Position numbers and translations under genes: made by a program. 5,464 nt of DNA from Tannerella sp. (GTDB lineage: Bacteria; Bacteroidota; Bacteroidia; Bacteroidales; Tannerellaceae). The notes below the pieces were generated by a model. It saw only the letters and a program-made list of their open reading frames with translations. It was not told the origin of the DNA and ran no database searches. This document shows, in pieces, positions 1 to 5,464 of this stretch. The DNA lies in NCBI GenBank assembly GCA_031269635.1, contig JAISYY010000191.1:1-5464 (forward strand). Direction: 5' to 3'. Numbering within the stretch: the stretch's first letter is position 1; each line of letters opens with the position of its first letter.

Positions 1-2
1 TG

Positions 3-296
3 GATAAAAAATACGTGTCGATGAGCGAATACGAAGCCGTTCCGGGACGTACGGATATTTTCCTGCAACGTAACCCGAATCCGGTATATTCGCAGGCGCG
101 TTACGAATGGATTCTGGAACTGAAATACTGCAAAGTGTCGGACACGGAAACGGAGATCGACGCCAAACGCGAAGAGGCGCTCACGCAAATAGACAAATAC
201 ATCCACGCTTACCGGATAAAAGACCGTCCCGGCCTGAAAGCCGCTGTGATCATCTTCACCGGCAAAGACAAATTCGAAATAACCGAAGTTTTATAA
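3..296 (+). CDS. PD-(D/E)XK nuclease domain protein, C-terminal part (5' end outside window)
   Basis: The reading frame is open to the left edge, so this is the 3' end of a longer gene. A GTG at 15 and an ATG at 21 lie in frame but are probably internal codons. The visible ~98 residues match the C-terminal nuclease-like domain (PDDEXK_9 / DUF1703) that in Bacteroidota usually follows an AAA-ATPase-like domain in proteins of roughly 500-600 residues. Visible motifs are GRTD (Asp codon 54-56), the E-L-K triplet in WILELKYCK (Glu 117-119, Lys 123-125), and a downstream EALTQIDKY segment with the Gln usual after this core. The last strand (AAVIIFTGKDKFEITEVL) looks like a natural C-terminus, so the 3' end seems intact. 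These proteins are often multicopy and their cellular role is unsettled; nuclease activity is inferred from the motif only. The ATPase half cannot be seen. Confidence 0.8.
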   Translation, partial: DKKYVSMSEYEAVPGRTDIFLQRNPNPVYSQARYEWILELKYCKVSDTETEIDAKREEALTQIDKYIHAYRIKDRPGLKAAVIIFTGKDKFEITEVL

Positions 297-298
297 TT

Positions 299-793
299 AT
301 CATCAAAATTGCCGACGACTCTTTAGTACGGATTTATCCGCCGATTGGAACCAGGAATACAAAAGACCGTACGCTCACCTTTCGCGTAGACAACAGTTTG
401 TGCGACAATGCCCTGTTCAAGTCGTCAGGAGAGCCTTTGAAGCTGTTGCCCGACAATTATTACACGTTGTCGTCCGGCGACCGGATTGTAATCCGGTCCG
501 GAAACGTGAACGGCGGCGTGGAAGTGCATTTGACGGACGCCTTTTTCAACGACCCGGAAGCCGTCGGACTGACGTATGTCCTCCCGCTCAGGCTTACGGG
601 AACCTCTGACCTGGACAGTATTTTGCGCGGAAGTTCTCTATTGTCGAATCCCGATCCGAGGGCAAGCAGCGACTGGTCGATCGTTCCGAAAGATTTTACG
701 ATCGCTGCCGTCAAGTTCAGAAATGCTTACGACGGAACGTTCCTGCACAGGGGACAGACCGTCGCCTCGGGAGCTGGACAGTCGGAATGTTAA
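299..793 (+). pseudogene. DUF1735 (BT_3987-like N-terminal) lipoprotein gene fragment
   Basis: About 164 residues match the DUF1735 domain found in surface lipoproteins of Bacteroidota glycan-utilisation loci. Recognisable segments in the usual order are TLTFRVDNSL, LLPDNYYTL (443-469) followed by a short RIVIRSGN strand, YVLPLRLTG (575-601), and the terminal FRNAYDGTFLHRG (716-754). No ATG precedes the domain in this frame after the nuclease stop at 296. The frame runs open back to 107, but that stretch is out-of-frame nuclease sequence. A signal peptide, lipobox Cys and the start of the domain are therefore missing. At the 3' end the protein stops about 13 residues after the last domain motif, and its final residues are encoded inside the first 42-bp repeat. 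Family members normally continue into a second domain (often LamG-like or F5/8-type). The gene thus appears cut at both ends. A sequencing frameshift could explain one end but not both. The family call is fairly firm; pseudogene status is inferred. Confidence 0.7.
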
Positions 794-907
794 AAAAAAT
801 CCAACCAACCGGAGGCCGGCTGATCGGAATATTAAAAAAAATTCGTCTGTCCGGAAGCCGGCCGGTCGGAATTTAAATTAAATTTTTAGTAGCCGGGAGC
901 CGGACAG
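769..907 (+). repeat. Tandem array, exact 42-bp period, three units plus a 13-bp partial
   Basis: Units begin at 769, 811, 853 and 895. Each has a GC-rich head near GGRAGCCGG, then (units 1-3) an invariant CGGAAT (783-788, 825-830, 867-872; spacing exactly 42 and 42). Units 1 and 2 follow this with an 8-A tract; in unit 3 the tract has become AATTTAAATTAAATTTTT. Head GAGCTGGACAG (771-781) recurs with one change as GAGCCGGACAG (897-907), 126 bp = 3 x 42 later. The heads of units 2, 3 and 4, with the two bases before them, read CCGG-NNN-CCGG and could form tiny 4-bp stems. Forty-two is 14 codons, and one frame stays open through the array to a stop at 879-881 (peptide units RELDSRNVKKNPTN, RRPADRNIKKNSSV). 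Differences between units do not favour third codon positions, so I read it as non-coding. The array overlaps the end of the DUF1735 fragment. Function is unknown. Confidence 0.85.
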
Positions 908-909
908 AC
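845..909. repeat. Perfect 10-bp inverted repeat within the array end
   Basis: GTCTGTCCGG at 845-854 is the exact reverse complement of CCGGACAGAC at 900-909, with 45 bases between. The arms lie at the junctions of units 2/3 and 3/4. The enclosed sequence contains CCGGCCGG and the palindrome AATTTAAATT (870-879). Transcribed RNA could fold into a long-looped hairpin, but the loop is too large and no U-run follows directly, so it is not a standard intrinsic terminator. It may simply reflect the self-complementary composition of the repeats. Confidence 0.4.
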
Positions 910-1007
910 ACAATAAAAGTCCTGTTCCGGACGTTTATAAACCAGTTGAACATAAAAGAGATAATCAATTGATGAAAACACAGTATTAACAATTAAATTT
1001 AAAAAAA
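908..1007 (+). other. A/T-rich leader of the DUF6261-like gene
   Basis: This stretch between the array and the next start has no ORF worth reporting. It holds the 10-bp palindrome ATCAATTGAT (964-973) and a run of A and T (AATTAAATTTAAAAAAAA) directly before the ATG at 1008. There is no Shine-Dalgarno sequence, as is common in Bacteroidota, where A-rich leaders serve initiation. I looked for the Bacteroides-type promoter pair (TTTG and TAnnTTTG) and found no well-spaced match, so no promoter is placed. The palindrome could be an operator, but a 10-bp A/T-rich palindrome is weak evidence. Confidence 0.4.
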
Positions 1008-1979
1008 ATGGAAATTGAATTAAGAAAACCGGAGGTGTACAATTACAGTAACGCCGACCATGTAGAATTTCACAAACAGTCGTACCCAATTTGTGAAAAG
1101 TATGCCGAAGTGATAAATGCTCCGGATTTGCTTGCCGTCTACAACGGCGAGATTATACAGGAAGAAACCATCTACAAGTGGATTCGCAAGAGTGATTTTA
1201 CGGAAAAGAAGGCCGTTACCGACCATGCCCGCGACGAGACTTACAATGGTATCATGCGCATCCTGCGTACCGGTCTGAAAAGCCCGTCGAGACGCGAGAG
1301 GGCGCTTCACGTCTACAACCTGCTCGACAACTACGGCAACTTGGCGCACGCCGACTACGACGCCGAAACGGCTGCTATCGACAGCGTCATCACCCGCTTG
1401 TACAGCGACGACTACCAGCCCGACGTCGCCGAACTCGGCCTTCAGTCCTGGGTCGCCGAACTCAAGGAGCACAACGACCGCTTCAAGACCTACGTCGCCG
1501 ACACGACGAAAGAACAACTCGACAAGCCCGGCCTCAGCCCCAAAGATGCCCGCCGCCGGACCGACGAAGCGCTGCGCCGGATTACCGCCCGCGTCACCTC
1601 GCTCATAAATCTGAACGGACCGGCTGCTTATACCGGTTTCGTCGAAGAGTTCAACGTCTTGGTAAACCATTACAACACGCTTGTGCACGAACATTACGGA
1701 CGCCTGCACGCACGTACCGACATCACTGCGGCCGACATCACCCCCATCCCCGTGCAGCCCTTCACCGGTGCACCCGTCTATGTCATTCCCGTCCTCACCC
1801 TGCATCGGGTCAGCCCGGACGGCGCCGTGACCACCGTCGTGCTTGTCTTTAGTCAGGATTACACCGTCGCCTACCGCAACAATGTCGGCCCCGGCACCGC
1901 TACCCTTATCATCAAGGGCATCGGGCGCTACGCCGGCGAGATTGTCACCACATTCAACATCAAGAAAATAGAGAATTGA
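1008..1979 (+). CDS. DUF6261-like protein with C-terminal Ig-like module
   Basis: The 323-residue product has no signal peptide or membrane segment. Residues ~1-238 are mostly helical and charged and resemble the Bacteroidota DUF6261 family: a central NLAHADYDAE region (111-120), LGLQSWVAELKEHNDRF (143-159), a KDARRRTDEALRRI stretch (179-192), and YTGFVEEFNVLVNHYNTLV (208-226). Residues ~245-320 form a separate beta-rich module (PIPVQPFTG near 247-254, then DYTVAYRNNVGPGTATLIIKG at 284-304, GRYAGE, TFNIKK) of the Ig-like type found in many bacterial repeat and surface proteins. The function of the family is not known to me and I assign none. The start is the ATG after an A-run; an in-frame TAA at 987-989 excludes a much longer product. 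Base use is uneven: about 40% GC in 1021-1080 but 65% in 1381-1440 by hand count, with many C-ending codons, unlike the flanking genes. A 38-bp gap separates it from the lyase gene. Family recognition is from memory. Confidence 0.75.
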   Translation: MEIELRKPEVYNYSNADHVEFHKQSYPICEKYAEVINAPDLLAVYNGEIIQEETIYKWIRKSDFTEKKAVTDHARDETYNGIMRILRTGLKSPSRRERALHVYNLLDNYGNLAHADYDAETAAIDSVITRLYSDDYQPDVAELGLQSWVAELKEHNDRFKTYVADTTKEQLDKPGLSPKDARRRTDEALRRITARVTSLINLNGPAAYTGFVEEFNVLVNHYNTLVHEHYGRLHARTDITAADITPIPVQPFTGAPVYVIPVLTLHRVSPDGAVTTVVLVFSQDYTVAYRNNVGPGTATLIIKGIGRYAGEIVTTFNIKKIEN

Positions 1980-2017
1980 GAATAGTAAAATAAGTTTACA
2001 ATAAAATCAGATATACT

Positions 2018-3817
2018 ATGAACGGAAAAATTTTATTTTTTGTATTTGTACTGTCTTTTATGCAGATACAATCTTATTCGCAAACATTTAAAATAGAGCG
2101 AATCGAACCTCATCCGCGCCTGTTCTTGAAAGCAGGCGAAGAACAGCGAATCAAGCAACAAATTTCGGAAAATGATTACCTGAAACAGGTACATAACGCC
2201 ATCATTGCGAAATGTGATGAACTGCTTACCGTGCCTACGGTATCGCGTATATTGACAGGTCGCAGGTCGAATGCAGGGTCGGTGTTAGACAGGATATCCT
2301 GCCTGTCGTATGCCTACCGGATGACCGGCAATGATTCGTATAAAAACAGGGCGATTCAGGAAATGCTGGCACATGCTGCCTTTTCGGACTGGAATCCGAG
2401 TCATTTTCTGGATGTCGCAATGGCGACTGCATCGCTGTCCATTGGCTACGACTGGCTTTATCCGGTGATGAACGAGCAACAAAAAAGCATCATACGAAAA
2501 GCAATTGTGGAAAAAGGGATTCGGGACAGCGATAAATATTTCGGCTTTCATAAATCCAATAATAATTGGGGACAGGTATGTAACGGTGGCATGGTTTTGG
2601 GTGCTTTGGCCGTTTATGAAGACGAAAAAGAACTGGCGGAAAAGATTATCCGGCGTGGAGTGGAAACGATTCGCCGGCCCTTGAAAGCCTATGAACCGGA
2701 TGGCGCTTACCCCGAAGGCGGCGGATACTGGGGCTACGGAACGGGCTACAATGTGATGATGAATGCGGCGCTGGAGAGCGCCCTCGGTTCGGACTTCGGT
2801 TTGTCGGACAGTCCGGGCTTTAAGGAATCGGCCCGGTTTGTTCAATACTCAACCGGCACAAGCGGCAAGCTATTTAACTTTTACGACAATGGCGAAGGGG
2901 CGTACAGCGACATACCCATCCTGTACTGGTTTGCAAAAAAATATAATGACCCCGGTTTGCTGTACCTCGCTCAATCGTCTGTTAAATTACAGGGCCGTTT
3001 TAACTCCGATCCTATGACATTGATATACGGTTCGCAGGTGGATTTCAGCGAAATAATGCCTCCTTCGGAAAAAATGTGGGTGGGGCATGGCGAAACGCCG
3101 GTGATTCTTATCCGGACAAGCTGGAAAGACAGAGAAGGTCTGTATGTGGGCGTCAAAGGAGGAACGCCGTCTACCAGTCATGGACACTTGGATGCCGGGA
3201 CTTTCGTTTTTGACGCATTGGGCGAACGCTGGGCGATGGATTTGGGCGCACAGGATTATCATACGCTGGAATCTGCCGGGGTTGATTTGTGGAACATGGG
3301 GCAGAACAGCCAGCGTTGGAACATATTCCGTTATTCCAACAAAGAGCACAGTACGCTTACCATCAACAATAAGCATCAATTAGTAAAGGGCAAAGCACCC
3401 ATCACGGAAGTGTATAATTCCGGCAAGCGAATGGGCGGCCGGATAGACTTGTCAAGTCTTTATTCGGAAGACGTTTCAAAAGTAACGCGCGATGTGGAGC
3501 TGCTCAACGAGCAATATCTGCAAGTAACGGATAACATTACCGCTTCCGGTAATGCCGCGCAGGTGACATGGATGCTGGTAACCCCGGCAGAAGTTCAAAA
3601 AACGGGTAAAAACGAAATACGGTTGACCCAAAACGGTAAAACGGTCGTTTTATTCGTAAAATCGCCGAAAAAGTTTGATCTATCATTTGTTCCGGCCGTT
3701 CCCGAAAGCGGACAGTATGGCGAACCGAATCCCGGCGTTACGTTTATCCGGCTGTCCTGTCAGGTAGATGCAAAAAGCCGCGCCCAAATTCAGGTGCAGT
3801 TAAAACCGATATTTTGA
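2018..3817 (+). CDS. Secreted heparinase II/III superfamily polysaccharide lyase
   Basis: The 599-residue product begins with a signal peptide (MNGKILFFVFVLSF core, cleavage likely near SYSQ at 20-22), so it should act in the periplasm or outside. PHPRLFLKAGEEQRI (31-45) is the usual opening of this family. Residues ~35-330 form the alpha/alpha-toroid: NNNWGQVCNGG (181-191), then PDGAYPEGGGYWGYGTGY (227-244). The beta-sandwich domain (Hepar_II_III C-terminal type) starts near 355 and contains STSHGHLDAGTFVFDALG (385-402). By analogy with heparinases II and III the likely catalytic set is Asn183, a Tyr at 237 or 240, and His388, for beta-elimination next to a uronic acid. The spacing (about 55 and 205 residues) fits what I recall for heparinase II. 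The substrate is undetermined: glycosaminoglycan, alginate-like or another uronate glycan, possibly an exo-acting oligosaccharide lyase. I do not assign a PL subfamily. An in-frame TAA at 1991-1993 fixes the ATG. It probably forms an operon with the next lyase, 28 bp downstream. Confidence 0.9.
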   Translation: MNGKILFFVFVLSFMQIQSYSQTFKIERIEPHPRLFLKAGEEQRIKQQISENDYLKQVHNAIIAKCDELLTVPTVSRILTGRRSNAGSVLDRISCLSYAYRMTGNDSYKNRAIQEMLAHAAFSDWNPSHFLDVAMATASLSIGYDWLYPVMNEQQKSIIRKAIVEKGIRDSDKYFGFHKSNNNWGQVCNGGMVLGALAVYEDEKELAEKIIRRGVETIRRPLKAYEPDGAYPEGGGYWGYGTGYNVMMNAALESALGSDFGLSDSPGFKESARFVQYSTGTSGKLFNFYDNGEGAYSDIPILYWFAKKYNDPGLLYLAQSSVKLQGRFNSDPMTLIYGSQVDFSEIMPPSEKMWVGHGETPVILIRTSWKDREGLYVGVKGGTPSTSHGHLDAGTFVFDALGERWAMDLGAQDYHTLESAGVDLWNMGQNSQRWNIFRYSNKEHSTLTINNKHQLVKGKAPITEVYNSGKRMGGRIDLSSLYSEDVSKVTRDVELLNEQYLQVTDNITASGNAAQVTWMLVTPAEVQKTGKNEIRLTQNGKTVVLFVKSPKKFDLSFVPAVPESGQYGEPNPGVTFIRLSCQVDAKSRAQIQVQLKPIF

Positions 3818-3851
3818 TATTATAACATGAAATTGGTATTATAACATGAAA
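3818..3851 (+). repeat. Perfect 15-bp direct repeat spanning the PL12 start codon
   Basis: TATTATAACATGAAA occurs at 3818-3832 and again at 3837-3851, a 19-bp period with TTGG between the copies. Each copy carries an ATG followed by AAA. The second ATG (3846) opens the lyase; the first (3827) opens a five-codon frame. This looks like a tandem duplication of the translation-initiation region. Nineteen is not a multiple of three, which puts the first ATG out of frame with the lyase gene. Confidence 0.9.
3827..3844 (+). other. Five-codon mini-ORF ahead of the PL12 gene
   Basis: ATG at 3827 reads MKLVL and stops at TAA 3842-3844, one base before the lyase ATG at 3846 (TAA-C-ATG). If translated, ribosomes would terminate almost on top of the real start, which could permit re-initiation or coupling, or could lower initiation on the lyase. 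It is more likely a by-product of the 19-bp duplication than a selected leader peptide. It contains no regulatory codon run. Confidence 0.3.
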
Positions 3852-5464
3852 CGTCCATACATTAAAATTAGATTTATAAGAATACGCTGCATATTGATAT
3901 GCCTTTTGACGGGATATGGCGTCATATTGCCCCCAATCGGATTATGTGCAAGTCAGGAAGTCCGCGCCGGCGACAGCCGGACACTGCTGTCGCGGCTGAA
4001 CCTTGATTTTCCCGGACTGGAACGGGTGAAGGCAGCGGCCGGCGAACCTGAAATCGCGATGAAAGAACTGTTGACCTATTTCCGGAAAGGCGGTTCGGGA
4101 AAACATCCTCTGGATAAAAATACGAAAAGCAGTCTGTTGGGAAAATGCGCTACCGAAAAAGACCTGGAAGTAGCCGACAATGCCCTGAAACATATTTTCA
4201 CGGGACAGCCCGCTTATCCCCCTCATTTTTGCGGCGAAGACATAGACTGGTCGACAAGTCCCGTGCCGGACAACGAATGGGTATGGCAACTGAACAGGAT
4301 GGGATTCTGGTACGCTATGGGTAAAGCATACTGGCATACGGGCGATGAAAAATACGCCAAAGCCTGGGCGGAACAGTTGACGGACTGGGTACGGAAAAAT
4401 CCCAACGACAAAGAACATCATTACGCATGGCGTTCTATTGAGGCCGGGATACGGGGACGTGGATGGATGGAACTGTTCCGGCGTTTCGTCGATTCGCCAT
4501 CGTTTACGCCGGAAGTCCTGACCGCTTTCCTGAACAGTTGTTACGACCATGCTTCGTACCTGATGACCAAGTACACAACCCACAGTAACTGGGGATTGAT
4601 GGAAGCCGAAGGAATGGCGTTTATTGCGATTGTTTTTCCGCAATTCAGAGACGCCGAAACATGGAGAACCGAAGCAATCAGACGGTTGAACGCCGAAACG
4701 GCGGTGCAGGTTTATCCCGACGGGATGCAGCATGAACTCTCATTGAGCTATCATACGGGATGTATTTCGTGGTTTCTGCATACATACGAACTGGCGCAAC
4801 TGAATGGAATAAAGGATGCTTTTCCTGTTGAATATCTTCAAACTGTTGAAAAAATGTGTGAAGCAGTTATGAAAATCACTCTTCCGGACGGTACTCATGC
4901 TCCGTTCGGCGACGACTGGCAGGGGACGCCCGGTCAACATAAGCGTAATTTCCTCGAATGGGCGGAATTATTCGGACGGGAGGATTTCCTCTATCTGGCT
5001 ACCGATGGTGAAAAAGGCATTCCGCCTGCTCAAACGGCTTTCGCATTGCATGAAAGCGGAATTTATTCCATACGAAGCGGGTGGAATAAAGATGCGATAT
5101 GTCTGGTTCTGAAATGCGGACCCGATGGCGGATGGCATTCTCAACCCGATAACGGCACATTCGACTTGTATGCCGGCGGACGTAACCTGATGCCCGACGG
5201 CGGATGCTACATCTATCACGGCGATCCGGAAAACAGAGCCTGGTTCCGGCAGACAAAAGTGCATAAAACGCTTACCCTGAATGACCGAAATTCGCAATAC
5301 GCCCCGAAACTGCTTCTCTGGTCGCCCGGCGAGCGAGAGGACATGCTGGTGGTCGAAAACGACAGCTATGAAAACCTGACGCACCGGCGAGCCGTCTTCT
5401 TTATCGACAAAAAATACTTTGTGATTGTAGATGAGGCTATCGGCGCGGCGACAGGACAAACAGG
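3846..5464 (+). CDS. PL12-like heparinase (heparan-sulfate lyase type), 3' end outside window
   Basis: The frame from ATG 3846 stays open to the right edge: 539 codons and two bases. Family members run to roughly 650-700 residues, so the end of the beta-sandwich is missing. An in-frame TGA at 3828-3830 limits the start. The N-terminus is unusually basic (many Lys/Arg in 1-14) before a hydrophobic stretch (CILICLLTGYGVILPPIGL, 15-33), read as a signal peptide; Cys34 is a poor lipobox candidate. The heparinase II/III N-terminal toroid shows DNEWVWQLNRMGFW (142-155), YWHTGDEKYA (162-171), YAWRSIEAGIRG (193-204), THSNWGLMEAEGMAF (245-259) and YPDGMQHELSLSYHTG (290-305). The C-terminal domain shows GGWHSQPDNGTFDLY (428-442), LMPDGG and RAWFRQTKVHKTLTL (464-478). 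Asn248, Tyr302 and His431 correspond in order and spacing to the catalytic residues I recall for Pedobacter HepC (Asn240, Tyr294, His424). Action is eliminative cleavage of glucosamine-uronic acid linkages in heparan sulfate-like chains; exact substrate is inferred. Confidence 0.92.
   Translation, partial: MKRPYIKIRFIRIRCILICLLTGYGVILPPIGLCASQEVRAGDSRTLLSRLNLDFPGLERVKAAAGEPEIAMKELLTYFRKGGSGKHPLDKNTKSSLLGKCATEKDLEVADNALKHIFTGQPAYPPHFCGEDIDWSTSPVPDNEWVWQLNRMGFWYAMGKAYWHTGDEKYAKAWAEQLTDWVRKNPNDKEHHYAWRSIEAGIRGRGWMELFRRFVDSPSFTPEVLTAFLNSCYDHASYLMTKYTTHSNWGLMEAEGMAFIAIVFPQFRDAETWRTEAIRRLNAETAVQVYPDGMQHELSLSYHTGCISWFLHTYELAQLNGIKDAFPVEYLQTVEKMCEAVMKITLPDGTHAPFGDDWQGTPGQHKRNFLEWAELFGREDFLYLATDGEKGIPPAQTAFALHESGIYSIRSGWNKDAICLVLKCGPDGGWHSQPDNGTFDLYAGGRNLMPDGGCYIYHGDPENRAWFRQTKVHKTLTLNDRNSQYAPKLLLWSPGEREDMLVVENDSYENLTHRRAVFFIDKKYFVIVDEAIGAATGQT

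Noticed and set aside
107..298. N-terminal extension of the DUF1735 frame from ATG 107
   Set aside because: This stretch is the nuclease gene read in the wrong frame. The peptide is Arg/His-rich and lacks a signal peptide.
791..850. CCGG stems beside 8-A tracts as a minus-strand intrinsic terminator
   Set aside because: The stems are only 4 bp with 3-base loops, other bases separate them from the T-run, and no minus-strand gene needs a terminator here.
576..881. Plus-strand 101-codon frame containing a 14-residue repeat across the array
   Set aside because: Its first part overlaps DUF1735 coding sequence out of frame. Differences between repeat units fall at all codon positions, so there is no sign of selection on this peptide.
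769..907. CRISPR array
   Set aside because: Units are contiguous and diverged, with no constant repeat separated by unique spacers of regular length, and no cas gene is in view.
1020..1805. 261-codon open frame on the minus strand opposite the DUF6261-like gene
   Set aside because: Gly/Val/Asp-rich product with no recognisable domain. It is explained by C-ending, GC-rich codons on the plus strand, which remove stops from the complementary frame.
1976..1998. Possible Bacteroides-type promoter (TTG and TAAGTTTA) before the first lyase gene
   Set aside because: The second box matches TAnnTTTG in seven of eight bases, but the gap to the TTG is about 12 bases, shorter than the usual spacing. It is not enough to call.
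3942..4733. 263-codon minus-strand open frame opposite the PL12-like gene
   Set aside because: The plus-strand frame carries all PL12 motifs here, and the antisense product resembles nothing I recognise.

Overview
The window reads as a piece of a Bacteroidales (Bacteroidota) chromosome. The evidence is family content (a DUF1735 lipoprotein remnant, a DUF6261-type protein, two heparinase II/III superfamily lyases, a PDDEXK_9-type nuclease tail) and translation starts preceded by A/T-rich leaders with no Shine-Dalgarno sequence. I cannot name a genus. All supported genes lie on the + strand.

Layout: (1) 3-296 is the 3' end of a gene whose product ends in a PD-(D/E)XK nuclease domain; its 5' part lies outside the window. 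(2) 299-793 is a fragment of a DUF1735 (BT_3987-like N-terminal) surface lipoprotein gene. It has no start codon or signal peptide and stops soon after the domain, so I call it a pseudogene. (3) 769-907 is a tandem array with an exact 42-bp period: three full units plus a 13-bp partial one. It starts inside the last codons of the DUF1735 fragment. (4) 908-1007 is an A/T-rich leader. (5) 1008-1979 encodes a 323-residue DUF6261-like protein with a C-terminal Ig-like module, GC-rich over most of its length. (6) 2018-3817 encodes a complete secreted heparinase II/III superfamily protein. (7) 3846-5464 encodes a second, clearly PL12-like heparinase (heparan-sulfate-lyase type), cut by the right edge after 539 codons. 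A perfect 15-bp direct repeat spans its start codon and creates a five-codon mini-ORF just upstream.

How the parts relate: the two lyases are 28 bp apart on the same strand and are probably co-transcribed, as part of a polysaccharide (glycosaminoglycan-like or uronate-containing glycan) utilisation locus. DUF1735 proteins usually occur in SusC/SusD-type loci, so the fragment may be a relic of the same or another such locus. The array plus DUF6261 block sits between the relic and the lyases and looks like a separate, possibly inserted or rearranged, segment. No SusC/SusD, regulator, sulfatase, RNA gene, CRISPR array or recognisable transposase is visible. I found no convincing evidence for a wholly new system. 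The most unusual items are the 42-bp array that abuts a truncated gene and the duplicated start region of the PL12 gene.
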